A DNA stretch of 33,430 bases from Paenibacillus_AK sp041641375 (GCA_041641375.1 JBEPYM010000023.1:1-33430), one strand, 5' to 3'. Shown: positions 6,832-14,533, counted from the stretch's first letter. The notes: generated from the letters alone by a model not told the origin. Made by a program: numbers and translations.

Positions 6832-7992
6832 TCAGCCCAACCCTCTTGCCGACCGGCGTTCGCTTGCCCAATGAAGAACAAGAAAACCAATGCAGGCGAC
6901 AAATCCCATTCCCCCCGCTAACGTATAGGAAGCGCCTCCGCCGTACAAATCAAACAAATAGCCTCCGATCGCACCGCTCGTAAGCCCGGCGAGTCCGGCC
7001 CAGGTGATGGCAAACACCGCCTGACCCGTTCCCCGGTATTCGTCCGGAACCGCTGCGGAAATGTAGCGGATTGCCGTTACCAGAAAGATGCCGAAAGACA
7101 GGCTGTGCAGTAGCTGCAGGCCGGCTACCATATTAGGGGTTTCGGCATACCCGTAAAGTGTAAAGCGAATCCCATAGATCAGGCCGGCGAAGCTGAGCAG
7201 CGGGAGCTCCTTGAAGCGATGCCCGTATCGGCTTAATAGGTAGAAGGTTGGAATTTCGCTTAACGCCGAAGCCATCCATGCCCAGCCGACAATGGTTTTA
7301 TCTCCGCCGAGAGCCTGCAGGTATAAGGCCAGAAAATTATCGTTCGTCCGGTGAGCATATGACATCACGAATACCATCGCGAGGAAGGCGAGGAAGCTCT
7401 TCGAACCGAATACCTTCACAATGCCGCTTAAGTCCATTTTGCTGACGGTGCCGATCCGATCCTGCAGCCCCAGCGTCATGGTGAAGGACAGGCACACAGC
7501 GGCAATGAGCGCATACAGAATGGAATCGGGTTCCGCGTCCCGCAAGAAGGAGCCAAGCAGCACGGCAGCGGCAGCAAAGCTGACGGAACCCCATACCCGG
7601 AAGGACGCGTAGCGCTCCCGCCGTTCCCCGATCGTCCCGATCGTCAGGCTGTCGGCAAGCACAACCATCGGCGTTTGGAAGAAGAAGAACAGGACCATCC
7701 CGGATGCAACCGCGGCAAAAGCGTCGAGACCGGTAAGCGCCAATAAAGCGATGAGCTGTCCCAGAAGAATGATCCAAAGCAGCTTGCGGATCGTCTGATA
7801 CCGGTCGCTAAGGTATCCCCATAACAGATTGGAGCCGATGCTGATCAGCGGCCCCAGCGACAGGATAAAGCCGATCTCGGTTTTGGTATACCCCTTGGAA
7901 GCGAGCCACAGCGGCATAAAAGATACGACGCCCGCCATGATCATAAAAGTCGAAACATAGACGAGACGTAGAAACAGCTCATGTCTTTTCAT
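6832..7992 (-). CDS. MFS transporter (MFS_1-like / nucleoside-symporter-type group)
   Basis: A 386-residue membrane protein with about 12 transmembrane segments. It starts MKRHELFLRLVYVSTFMIMA and has the MFS loop 2-3 signature WGYLSDRYQTIRK at about 58-70. Short loops and the pattern SKGYTKTEIGFILSLGPL place it with the proton-symporter MFS group, which includes LacY-like and phenylpropionate-type carriers. The substrate is unknown. Its ATG overlaps the stop of the MatE gene (ATGA, 7989-7992) with GGAGGA upstream, so the two form an operon. A second protein of the same type lies at 24992-26146, with matching GLMMSFGP and WGYLSDRLQTVK stretches. Confidence 0.88.
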   Translation of the reverse strand: MKRHELFLRLVYVSTFMIMAGVVSFMPLWLASKGYTKTEIGFILSLGPLISIGSNLLWGYLSDRYQTIRKLLWIILLGQLIALLALTGLDAFAAVASGMVLFFFFQTPMVVLADSLTIGTIGERRERYASFRVWGSVSFAAAAVLLGSFLRDAEPDSILYALIAAVCLSFTMTLGLQDRIGTVSKMDLSGIVKVFGSKSFLAFLAMVFVMSYAHRTNDNFLALYLQALGGDKTIVGWAWMASALSEIPTFYLLSRYGHRFKELPLLSFAGLIYGIRFTLYGYAETPNMVAGLQLLHSLSFGIFLVTAIRYISAAVPDEYRGTGQAVFAITWAGLAGLTSGAIGGYLFDLYGGGASYTLAGGMGFVACIGFLVLHWASERRSARGLG

Positions 7993-9320
7993 AGATTCCT
8001 CCGAATTCGATTAGCAGGAAGCTGGGATTGGGAACGTGCGGACAAAGCGAGCGCGATCCAGACTACCGCGAATTCCGCCGTAAATCCCATGGATAGGGCG
8101 AGGGAACCGACTGCGCCGTTCCAGCCGGCAGCCAGCGTAGTGGCGATGATGAGCGTAACGACGGTTGCCGCAACGTTGGCCGATTGCGAGACGACGGTTA
8201 CTTTGGTTTGCGCCCGAAGCAGCAGCATGCCGTTCCCGAATTCCAGCCATGGGTATATCAGGGTGAAGATGACGAACATTTGTAACGCGTTAAGGCTTTC
8301 GACCGCAAGGCGATCACCCGCCAGCATCAGCTTGGTGAGCACGAGGTATCCCAGCGGCGTATACGCGATAGAGATGATCAGCAAGCTTGGCAGCAGCGAC
8401 AGCATGGCAGTAAACCGGATCACCTTGCTGCGGTCCTGGTCGTAGAAATTCAGGACGATCTGGTGAATGTACGAAAAAAAGGTGGTGATCAGCATCATCA
8501 TGGACGACGCGATGGCGAACGAAGCGATCGCCAGCTCCATATTAGAAGTATATCCAAGAAAAGCGTTGATTGCGGGGCTGACAATGACTGCGATTAGTGA
8601 AGACAGAAGAAGCGGCTGGTAGAACCGGAAAATATGCGTGCCGGTTTTCACCTCGTGTTCCTTCAGCTCCAGTGGAAGCTGTGCCGCAACCCTGCGGCCT
8701 TCCCACGTTGCGACCGCCGCTTCAATCACCATTCCTGCGAGGAAGATGACGGCGCCGACTGTGGCGCTGCGGACGGCGTCAGCCGCTACGAAGCCGAGGG
8801 CGAGCAGAGCCATGCCCGACAGCCGTATGATCATGCCGATGGTGAGCCATTTGGTGCGGCGTGAATAGATGATGACTCCGTGATACAAGCAGCGCAGCCC
8901 GGAGAACAGGCTGACGAACATGACGATTCGGTAGACGTCGATAATATCGGCAAGGAGCGCGTCCTCGACTCGGAATATGGTACGGAACAGCAAGCCGCCA
9001 AAAGGTGTATAGCTAATTAGAAAGCCAAGTGCGAGGATGCTGCCGAATAATAGGCCGGACACCCGCCACATTGCGGTATAAGATACACGGTCGCGAACGA
9101 GGGCGGAGCATGTCTGTCGCAGCAGCACCGCCGGTCGTTCCATAATGCCGAGCAGACTGAGTGCAATAGAATATGCGGCGATAATTCGCTCGGCGTCTTC
9201 AGCCCGTGTAAGCGTTCCGTTAATAATGACGTGCGAAAGGGAGACAAGACTTGCGGATATGCCGAGCGGAATGAAGAACCGGAGCAGCTTCGAATAGGTA
9301 ACCTGATGGTCTGCAAGCAA
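7989..9320 (-). CDS. MatE-like multidrug/polysaccharide export-type membrane protein
   Basis: A 443-residue protein with about 12 hydrophobic segments, starting MLADHQVTYSKLLRFFIPLG and containing the opening MATE/MOP pattern LLRFFIPLGISASLVSLSHVIINGTLTR. Bacillales have similar proteins annotated as multi antimicrobial extrusion MatE; they may move cationic compounds or lipid-linked material. The start is TTG 9320 with AGGAG eleven bases upstream; no ATG in this frame is near the site. It is followed by the MFS gene with a four-base overlap. An extended -10 TGGTATACT lies on this strand at 9362-9354, in the divergent region shared with the rightward genes. Confidence 0.8.
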   Translation of the reverse strand: MLADHQVTYSKLLRFFIPLGISASLVSLSHVIINGTLTRAEDAERIIAAYSIALSLLGIMERPAVLLRQTCSALVRDRVSYTAMWRVSGLLFGSILALGFLISYTPFGGLLFRTIFRVEDALLADIIDVYRIVMFVSLFSGLRCLYHGVIIYSRRTKWLTIGMIIRLSGMALLALGFVAADAVRSATVGAVIFLAGMVIEAAVATWEGRRVAAQLPLELKEHEVKTGTHIFRFYQPLLLSSLIAVIVSPAINAFLGYTSNMELAIASFAIASSMMMLITTFFSYIHQIVLNFYDQDRSKVIRFTAMLSLLPSLLIISIAYTPLGYLVLTKLMLAGDRLAVESLNALQMFVIFTLIYPWLEFGNGMLLLRAQTKVTVVSQSANVAATVVTLIIATTLAAGWNGAVGSLALSMGFTAEFAVVWIALALSARSQSQLPANRIRRNL

Positions 9321-9365
9321 GCGGTCGTCATCTCCTGTCGATTGATAGTGCCTAGTATACCATGT

Positions 9366-9395
9366 TTGAGTGGAACGGGAATACCGATTTATGAT
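9366..9395 (+). promoter_or_regulatory. Candidate promoter for the rightward unknown-ytpB operon
   Basis: TTGAGT (9366-9371) and TATGAT (9390-9395), 18 bases apart, lie in the 120-bp divergent region upstream of the gene at 9457. They overlap the likely leftward MatE promoter. Confidence 0.45.
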
Positions 9396-9456
9396 ACAGT
9401 AGTAGAGGTATGCGTTCTGAGCGTTAAGGTATACAGGAATGAAGGGGGGACGGCGC

Positions 9457-9783
9457 TTGTTCAGGCCTGAGGACCATTTTACATATGACAGTCGGCTAGG
9501 TATCCCGCTTCCCAGCTTGCAGCGGGAATGGGAGCTGTATTCGGATTCGGAGAGAGCCGCTATCCTGCTTTATTGGGAGACGGTGCGCGGGGCGATCCCC
9601 GACCGGATCAAAGGCTTCGAGGCGAATATTATCGGGAGCCAGAGCAGGCTGGATCAGGAAGACAATTTTGTAGAATCGTGTCGCTTGAATTGGGAGATTG
9701 CCGAATTTGCCAGCCGAATCAACGACCTGCAAATCTGGTTTCGGTTAAACCAGGAGGCGGGGGTTGACCGGACGCATTCCTAA
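9457..9783 (+). CDS. Hypothetical protein, 108 residues
   Basis: Starts MFRPEDHFTYDSRLGIPLPS when read from TTG 9457, which has AAGGGGGG seven bases upstream; an in-frame ATG at 9439 has no usable site. The rest is helical and acidic, with LQREWELYSDSERAAILLYW and a repeat-free C-terminal helix DLQIWFRLNQE. I recognise no family. There is no signal or membrane segment. It is followed after 14 bases by another unknown gene and then ytpB, all with good ribosome sites, so a role linked to the terpene synthase or to general housekeeping is possible but not shown. Confidence 0.7.
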   Translation: MFRPEDHFTYDSRLGIPLPSLQREWELYSDSERAAILLYWETVRGAIPDRIKGFEANIIGSQSRLDQEDNFVESCRLNWEIAEFASRINDLQIWFRLNQEAGVDRTHS

Positions 9784-9797
9784 GGAGGGGCTGTTCG

Positions 9798-10310
9798 ATG
9801 CTTGCAGCTGATTATTCGAAAATTGCCGACAGGCTGTATAGGAGACAGCCGGAACAGTCGCTTCGTCCCTCGACCGTGTGGGAGGCCGGGTTGGCTTCTG
9901 AGATCGGACATGTCGAAGATGCCGCTCTGAAGTCCGCTTTGCTGCTATGGAACGATCAGCTCGACGAATCCCATGAAATATCGCAGGGGATTCACTCCCG
10001 AATCGGGAGCTATTTGCACGGGATCATGCATCGGATGGAAGGCGACTATAGCAATGCAAAGTATTGGTTTCACCGCGTATCTGAGTATCCAGTATGGGGA
10101 GAAATTGAACGAGGCGCTGCTCAGCTTGGGTATGAGGGCTGGACGCCGTACCGATTCGTCGATGACGTGGAGAAGGCGTGCCGGAACGGCGGCGGTGCAT
10201 CCGTCGAACGAATTCGGCTGCTGGAGCGGATTCAACGTCTTGAGATGGCGCTTGTCGTCAATGATATAGGTAAACAACACGTCGGAGGAGTTCTCATTGA
10301 ACTGGAGTAA
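9798..10310 (+). CDS. Hypothetical protein, 170 residues
   Basis: The ATG is preceded by AAGGAGGGG at good distance. The protein is soluble and largely helical. It includes the striking block HGIMHRMEGDYSNAKYWFHR (about 74-93), which I recall from uncharacterised proteins in several bacterial phyla and which suggests a conserved fold. I cannot name a domain. The last 14 bases overlap the start of ytpB, so translation of the two is coupled. No catalytic motif is visible. Confidence 0.75.
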   Translation: MLAADYSKIADRLYRRQPEQSLRPSTVWEAGLASEIGHVEDAALKSALLLWNDQLDESHEISQGIHSRIGSYLHGIMHRMEGDYSNAKYWFHRVSEYPVWGEIERGAAQLGYEGWTPYRFVDDVEKACRNGGGASVERIRLLERIQRLEMALVVNDIGKQHVGGVLIELE

Positions 10311-11400
10311 AACGGCGGTCAAACGTGTTCCTCAAGGTCCGTTGCGGCTGATGTATTGCGTATATAAGTATGTGCTGCCGGAGACGGCTGCTGAGCTTGA
10401 GCGGTGGCGGATGCAGGCGGACCGGATTCCCGATCCGGAGCTGCGCAAGCAGGCAATCGCCAGTTTGACAAGCAAGAGATTTCACTGTGAGGGCGGCGCC
10501 GTCTATGCGGCTGCCCGCCTCGATCGGCGGCATGTGCTCATCCCGTTGATCGTCGCTCTGCAGACCATCTCGGATTATTTGGACAACCTGTGCGACCGCA
10601 GCACGTCGCTGGATCCCGACGATTTTCGATTGCTGCACCAATCGATGCTGGATGCGGTCAATCCGTCCGCCGTCGTACAAAATTATTATCGCTATCGAAC
10701 GGACCAGGATGACGGCGGTTATTTGGAGGCGCTCGTCAAGACATGCCAATCTTGCGTGTGTCTGCTCCCTTCTTATGAAGCGGTGCGGCCGGAGGTGGAG
10801 CGACTTGTTTCGCTGTATGGCGATTTGCAGGTGCATAAGCATATCCGCAAGGAGCTGCGGGAGTCGCAGCTGCTCGCTTGGTGGGAATCGAATCGAACCG
10901 GCTGCGAGGATTTGCAGTGGAACGAGTTTGCGGCGGCGACCGGATCAACCCTGGCGATGTTCAACCTGTTTCTGGCAGCGGCGAATGAAGAGCTGACGGC
11001 TGAGCAGGCGGCCCGGCACCGTGAGTGCTACTTTCCGTATGTGTGCGCGCTGCATATCCTGCTGGATTATTTGATCGATCAGGAAGAGGATCGGCTGGGC
11101 GGGGACTTGAATTTTTGCAGCTATTATGAAGGAACGGAAGCGATTGCCGAGCGGCTTGGCTATGTGATCGGGAATGCCAGGCGGACGGCGGCTGATTTGC
11201 CCGACCCCCGTTTTCACCGGATGATTATCGAAGGGCTGATGGCGCTCTACCTGTCGGACCCGAAAGCCCGCGATCAGCAGGCGGTCCGATCGGTAACGAA
11301 GCAGGTCATGCGGGGATCGCCGCTGATGCGGCTGTTTTTCTGGGCGAACAGTGTATGGATACGTGGGAAGCAGGCTCGTCTTGAGGCGAAGCATACTTAA
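10297..11400 (+). CDS. ytpB: Tetraprenyl-beta-curcumene synthase-like terpene cyclase (YtpB, DUF2600)
   Basis: A 367-residue DUF2600 protein. In Bacillus subtilis YtpB converts a C35 prenyl diphosphate into tetraprenyl-beta-curcumene, the precursor of sesquarterpenes. The sequence has the family's opening PQGPLRLMYCVYKYVLPE, two acidic helix motifs, SDYLDNLCDRS (about 90) and LDYLIDQEEDRLGGD (about 256), and lacks classical DDxxD spacing, as is typical. The start is TTG 10297 with GGAGGAG six bases upstream, inside the end of the preceding gene. No prenyl-diphosphate synthase or second cyclase lies in the window, so the product's fate must be encoded elsewhere. pfkA follows after 27 bases with its own ribosome site. 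Confidence 0.88.
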   Translation: MNWSKTAVKRVPQGPLRLMYCVYKYVLPETAAELERWRMQADRIPDPELRKQAIASLTSKRFHCEGGAVYAAARLDRRHVLIPLIVALQTISDYLDNLCDRSTSLDPDDFRLLHQSMLDAVNPSAVVQNYYRYRTDQDDGGYLEALVKTCQSCVCLLPSYEAVRPEVERLVSLYGDLQVHKHIRKELRESQLLAWWESNRTGCEDLQWNEFAAATGSTLAMFNLFLAAANEELTAEQAARHRECYFPYVCALHILLDYLIDQEEDRLGGDLNFCSYYEGTEAIAERLGYVIGNARRTAADLPDPRFHRMIIEGLMALYLSDPKARDQQAVRSVTKQVMRGSPLMRLFFWANSVWIRGKQARLEAKHT

Positions 11401-11427
11401 TAAAGGGCAGGAAGGCTGGGAGTCAAA

Positions 11428-12393
11428 ATGACGGTAAAATCGATAGCGGTGTTGACAAGCGGAGGAGATTCGCAAGGCATGAATGCGGCGGTGAGAGCGG
11501 TCGTTCGCAGCGGGCTGTATCACGGTCTTCGCGTTTTCGGGGTGAATCGCGGCTATTATGGATTGATTCATAATGATATCCGCCCGATGGATTTGCGCAG
11601 CGTCGGTGACATTATTCAGCGCGGCGGTACCATTCTGGGAACAGCGCGCTGCAAGGAAATGATGACGCCCGAAGGGCAGCAGCGGGCGGCGGATAACCTG
11701 CGCTACCACGGCATCGACGGTCTCGTCGTGATCGGCGGCGACGGCTCCTATCAGGGCGCGAACAAGCTGAGTCAGCTTGGCATCCGTACGATGGGGCTGC
11801 CGGGCACGATCGATAACGATATTGCGTTCACGGATTACACGATCGGCTTCGATACGGCGGTAAGCATCGTGGTGGACGCGATCAACAAGCTTCGCGATAC
11901 GATGAGCTCGCATGAGCGCGCCTCCGTCGTTGAGGTCATGGGACGCCACAGCGGCGACATTGCACTATATGCGGGGCTGGCAAGCGGCGCGGAGACGATT
12001 CTCGTTCCGGAGGTGCCTTTCGACCTCAATCAGGTTTCGGAGCGGCTGACCGAAAGCTTCCGCGGCGGCAAGCGCCATTCGATTATCGTCGTAGCCGAGG
12101 GTGTAGGCAAGGGCGACGATATCGCCAAGGAGCTGACCGAGAAAAGCGGCATCGACGCGCGCGTCACCGTGCTGGGCCACATTCAGCGCGGCGGTACGCC
12201 GACGCATAACGACCGCGTGCTCGCCTCGCGTCTCGGCGATTTTGCCGTTCGCCAGCTGATCGCGGGCGAATCGGGCAAGGCATGCGGCGTCGTGAACAAC
12301 GAGCTGGTCGCCACCGACATCGCAACGGTCGTCACGACCAAGAAGCCGTTTAATATGGAGATGTACGAGCTCGCTTCGCGTCTGTCGCAATAA
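11428..12393 (+). CDS. pfkA: ATP-dependent 6-phosphofructokinase
   Basis: A 321-residue bacterial PfkA, the committed step of glycolysis (fructose 6-phosphate to 1,6-bisphosphate). ATP-site motif SGGDSQGMNAAVRA (11-24; S and Q replace the more common A and P), GGDGSYQGA (103-111; Gly at the position that marks ATP use), catalytic GTIDNDI (126-132), FDTAV, MGRHSGDIAL (171-180), ETILVPE and LGHIQRGGTPTHNDR are all present. GGGAG precedes the ATG. In Bacillus pfkA usually sits with accA and pyk; here it follows ytpB and is followed by a hairpin and a convergent gene. It may be a relocated or second copy, which the window alone cannot settle. Confidence 0.97.
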   Translation: MTVKSIAVLTSGGDSQGMNAAVRAVVRSGLYHGLRVFGVNRGYYGLIHNDIRPMDLRSVGDIIQRGGTILGTARCKEMMTPEGQQRAADNLRYHGIDGLVVIGGDGSYQGANKLSQLGIRTMGLPGTIDNDIAFTDYTIGFDTAVSIVVDAINKLRDTMSSHERASVVEVMGRHSGDIALYAGLASGAETILVPEVPFDLNQVSERLTESFRGGKRHSIIVVAEGVGKGDDIAKELTEKSGIDARVTVLGHIQRGGTPTHNDRVLASRLGDFAVRQLIAGESGKACGVVNNELVATDIATVVTTKKPFNMEMYELASRLSQ

Positions 12394-12405
12394 CGAGTAT
12401 GGTGT

Positions 12406-12449
12406 AAAGCTCAGTGTGTTGGGAGATATGCTTCCAATCACTGAGCTTT
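12406..12449. terminator. Long hairpin after pfkA
   Basis: AAAGCTCAGTG (12406-12416) pairs perfectly with CACTGAGCTTT (12439-12449). Inside, TTGGGAG pairs with CTTCCAA (one G-U), making a nearly continuous stem. It lies between pfkA and a convergent gene. The T run is short, so it probably serves as a bidirectional terminator. Confidence 0.7.
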
Positions 12450-12499
12450 GTTGATGAGAGTGGACGTGGGTGAGCAACGCACGAGTCTGAATATTAAAA

Positions 12500-13156
12500 T
12501 TAGGCATGAAGCTGGTAAGAAGTGATTCGCTTCGTCCCTAGTGCTGGAACGAGTATTCCTTCCTTGCAATAACGCTTTAACCAATCTGCAGCTGATTTCT
12601 GGCTGATCTCGAAGAATGCGGCCACCTCGCATGGTTTGATATATCCTTGACGTTGTGCGGCCAACTGAACGATATATTGTTTGCGAATACTCCAAATATT
12701 CGTTAGCTTCGGATTCAGACTTCCATAACGCAGTGTCCACCAATGTCCGATGGCTTGAACCAATTGACGACGGCAAATCTCTGGTGATCGCTCCATAAGT
12801 CGCTTCGTGAAACGGAGGAGAAAACAGCCGCTTAGCAGCAGATCATTTTGCCGATACATATGATCATCAAACTCCCCCGGCGATATGTCACGTGCGTGTG
12901 TCGTAAACCCATCGAGCTCAATCACAATTCGAATCCCCTGATTGATATAGACCACGTCCGCATATCTTGAGCCCCCTTTAAAATCCTTAAAAGGATACTC
13001 TAGCGTCAAGCCGTTGAAATCCCATTGCATAGCCGGCCCCCAAATATGCTCCAGGAAATAGAGCTCTAGTGTTCCAATTGTATGGCGATATGATCGTCTT
13101 GCGGCTGCCTCCTGCTGCCATTCATGAATAAAACTTATTAGATTCGGATGCTTCAT
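12500..13156 (-). CDS. PD-(D/E)XK-like (DUF559/Vsr-type) protein with C-terminal HTH
   Basis: A 218-residue protein starting MKHPNLISFIHEWQQEA, with GAGGT eight bases before ATG 13156. The middle holds ADVVYINQGIRIVIELDGFT followed by HARDISPGEFDDHMYRQN and LLLSGCFLLRF. This matches the D...ExD...R...LRF layout of DUF559/Vsr-type nuclease folds (about 85-140). The last 50 residues look like a helix-turn-helix (IKPCEVAAFFEISQKSAADW, about 172-191). Similar proteins are widespread and uncharacterised in Paenibacillus. Codon use is more AT-rich than in the neighbours and it stands alone between pfkA and the peroxiredoxin gene, which suggests acquisition. It sits directly behind an apparent attenuator (13184-13229). 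Nuclease activity is inferred, not proven. Confidence 0.72.
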   Translation of the reverse strand: MKHPNLISFIHEWQQEAAARRSYRHTIGTLELYFLEHIWGPAMQWDFNGLTLEYPFKDFKGGSRYADVVYINQGIRIVIELDGFTTHARDISPGEFDDHMYRQNDLLLSGCFLLRFTKRLMERSPEICRRQLVQAIGHWWTLRYGSLNPKLTNIWSIRKQYIVQLAAQRQGYIKPCEVAAFFEISQKSAADWLKRYCKEGILVPALGTKRITSYQLHA

Positions 13157-13183
13157 GTGATCGACCTCTTTTCTAGGAAATAG

Positions 13184-13229
13184 AAAAAACCCCGCCATTA
13201 AACGCTTTTCAGCGATCAATAGCCGGGGT
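13184..13229 (-). terminator. Terminator/attenuator in the leader of the DUF559-like gene
   Basis: Read leftward, ACCCCG (13229-13224) pairs with CGGGGT (13194-13189). Inside, CTATT pairs with AATGG (one G-U) and CGCT-GAAA-AGCG caps the stem. A six-base T run (13189-13184) follows. The ribosome site of the gene starting at 13156 begins within 20 bases, leaving no room for a promoter in between, so the terminator sits inside the leader. Confidence 0.78.
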
Positions 13230-13255
13230 GTGCTTCACGCCGGAACAAGTATTCA

Positions 13256-13275
13256 CTAATATGTAAATATTAGCA
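13256..13275 (-). promoter_or_regulatory. Extended -10 promoter with overlapping inverted repeat
   Basis: On the minus strand TGCTAATAT (13275-13267) is an extended -10. It lies inside the inverted repeat CTAATAT-GTAA-ATATTAG (13256-13273), a possible operator. Transcription from here would start near 13260 and meet the terminator about 30-75 bases later, giving a short leader RNA for the DUF559-like gene. Confidence 0.45.
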
Positions 13276-13377
13276 CATATTTGGGGTGGAGGCAAGAGAA
13301 TGTTTCCAATCCATTTTGCCCATCATGCTGAATGCGTCAAATCGCGGTTGTAGGACCGAAGGGAGGAAGGAACACCA

Positions 13378-13450
13378 ATGTGCATGTCTATTCTAGGGCA
13401 AACATGTGCATATGCACTACATGCTCATGTGCATGCTGAGCAATGTGCAA
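13378..13450. repeat. Four irregular copies of ATGTGCA
   Basis: ATGTGCA occurs at 13378, 13404, 13427 and 13443; the second copy extends into the palindrome GTGCATATGCAC. Spacing is irregular (26, 23 and 16). There is no ORF here. The stretch 13157-13678 holds no gene, only this cluster, the leader elements, a cre-like site, an inverted repeat and a 10-bp tandem repeat. Confidence 0.5.
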
Positions 13451-13505
13451 GTTCAATCTGAGGTAAACTTCAGAAGTGCTGAACCTAAAGTAAATTTATA
13501 GTATG

Positions 13506-13519
13506 TGGAAACGCTTACA
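13506..13519. promoter_or_regulatory. cre-like site
   Basis: TGGAAACGCTTACA differs at one position from the Bacillales catabolite-responsive element TGWAANCGNTNWCA. It lies far from any start codon (the nearest are the leftward gene at 13156 and the leftward prx gene ending at 13679), so a CcpA role is doubtful unless an unrecognised transcript starts nearby. Confidence 0.35.
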
Positions 13520-13535
13520 ATCAGGTGGTTTAACA

Positions 13536-13580
13536 CAAACTTCAGATTACCTTACTTTACTTCAGATAATCTGAAGTTTG
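13536..13580. repeat. 14-bp inverted repeat with an internal third copy
   Basis: CAAACTTCAGATTA (13536-13549) and TAATCTGAAGTTTG (13567-13580) are perfect inverted copies separated by 17 bases. The spacer brings a further ACTTCAGAT (13559-13567), which forms a 9-bp palindrome with the second arm. A related ACTTCAGAAGT lies at 13467. It may terminate the leftward peroxiredoxin transcript (TGTT follows on that strand) or be a small mobile palindrome. Confidence 0.65.
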
Positions 13581-13604
13581 CGTCCATTTGACCCATTCGC
13601 GAAG

Positions 13605-13660
13605 CGGGCGCTACCGGGCGCTGCCGGGCGCTGCCGGGCGTTGCCGGGCGCTGCCGAGCA
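13605..13660. repeat. 10-bp GC-rich tandem repeat downstream of the peroxiredoxin gene
   Basis: About five copies of the unit CTGCCGGGCG run from the CGGGCG at 13605 to 13660, with single changes (CTA, TTG) in two copies and decay at the right end (CCGAGCA). It lies about 20 bases past the stop of the peroxiredoxin gene and is not translated in that frame. Confidence 0.7.
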
Positions 13661-13678
13661 CCGCCGAATCGGCTGCGG

Positions 13679-14110
13679 CTACCGCAAGGCGGCTACAATC
13701 TCGGCGGTAGGCGGATTGCCGCGTATGACGGAGCGAATTCGGCCGTCATCGCCGATGATGACGACCGTGCGCTGGACGCCGATGAGGCCGAGCATCCTGC
13801 CGATGCCAAACGCTTTGCGGATGGCGCCGTCTTCGTCATTGATGAGCGGAAAGTCGAGGTCATATTGGTCCGCAAATTTCTTCTTCTTATCGAGCGAGCC
13901 GGGATTGACGCCGAACAGCTTCACGCCCCGCTGTTCAAACAGCGCTTTTGAATCGCGAGCAGCACAAAGCTGGGCCGTACAAACCGGGGTGAAATCGCCC
14001 GGATAAAAAATAAGCACGATCGCTCCATTCCCCAGATAATCGTTCATATCGATCATCCCCATCGAGCTGTCCGCCCGGAAGCGGGGAGCCGGGTCACCGA
14101 TTTTGAGCAT
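13679..14110 (-). CDS. Peroxiredoxin, PrxQ/BCP type
   Basis: A 143-residue thioredoxin-fold peroxidase, MLKIGDPAPRFRADSSMGMI. The active-site block is IFYPGDFTPVCTAQLCAARD with peroxidatic Cys44 and a second Cys49 five residues on, the C-x4-C arrangement of PrxQ enzymes that form an intramolecular disulphide. It reduces hydrogen peroxide and organic hydroperoxides in the cytoplasm, usually with thioredoxin. ATG 14110 has GGAGGAG six bases upstream; the longer frame to 14197 is not needed. It is divergent from the DUF3906-like gene with only 62 bases between the starts. Confidence 0.93.
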   Translation of the reverse strand: MLKIGDPAPRFRADSSMGMIDMNDYLGNGAIVLIFYPGDFTPVCTAQLCAARDSKALFEQRGVKLFGVNPGSLDKKKKFADQYDLDFPLINDEDGAIRKAFGIGRMLGLIGVQRTVVIIGDDGRIRSVIRGNPPTAEIVAALR

Positions 14111-14172
14111 GTGCACTCCTCCTGTTACAATAGAGTAATACCATACTACCATATTGAAGGAGCCATTACCCC

Positions 14173-14448
14173 ATGTCGAGTACATCCCAACCAGCATCCG
14201 CCGCCAACACGTATCTGTATAAATTCGAGGCTGAGCTGGAGCTGCATACTGAGGGTGCGTCTTCCATCGGCAGCCGCGTCGCCATTATCATTATGGCGGA
14301 CAATGACCGTTCCGCCTTCAGCCATGCCGAGGTCCACCTCGAGAAGCATTTCATCAAGCCGCCGGTCGTCAAGGAGCTCGCCCTTATCGAAAAAAGACGC
14401 ATTCACGCCGGTGCAGGCTACGTCATCGAGATGCAGCCAGGCGTATGA
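14173..14448 (+). CDS. DUF3906-like small protein
   Basis: A 91-residue soluble protein with GAAGGAG ten bases before the ATG. After a Ser/Ala-rich start (about 1-13) it shows the layout YLYKFEAEL ... RVAIIIMADNDRSAFSHAEV ... LEKHFIKPPVVKELALIEKR ... GAGYVIEM. This fits Bacillales DUF3906 proteins (F-E ... A-D-N-D-x-x-A-F ... E-K-x-x-I-x-x-G-A-G-Y-V-I) as I recall them. The function of the family is not known. It has an insertion (about 24-34) relative to what I expect. Confidence 0.65.
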   Translation: MSSTSQPASAANTYLYKFEAELELHTEGASSIGSRVAIIIMADNDRSAFSHAEVHLEKHFIKPPVVKELALIEKRRIHAGAGYVIEMQPGV

Positions 14449-14533
14449 CCGGTCACATGACTCGCGTCACTACCGAATGGCAAGCAATTGGAGTAAACTG
14501 GCATTCGTAGCTGACGAAGGAGTGTATGAAACG

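Noticed and set aside
13378..13450. CRISPR-like repeats
   Set aside because: The shared word is only seven bases and the spacing is irregular.
14111..14533. Long N-terminal extension of the MFS exporter
   Set aside because: It covers the DUF3906-like gene in another frame; ATG 14534 has its own ribosome site and begins the transporter.
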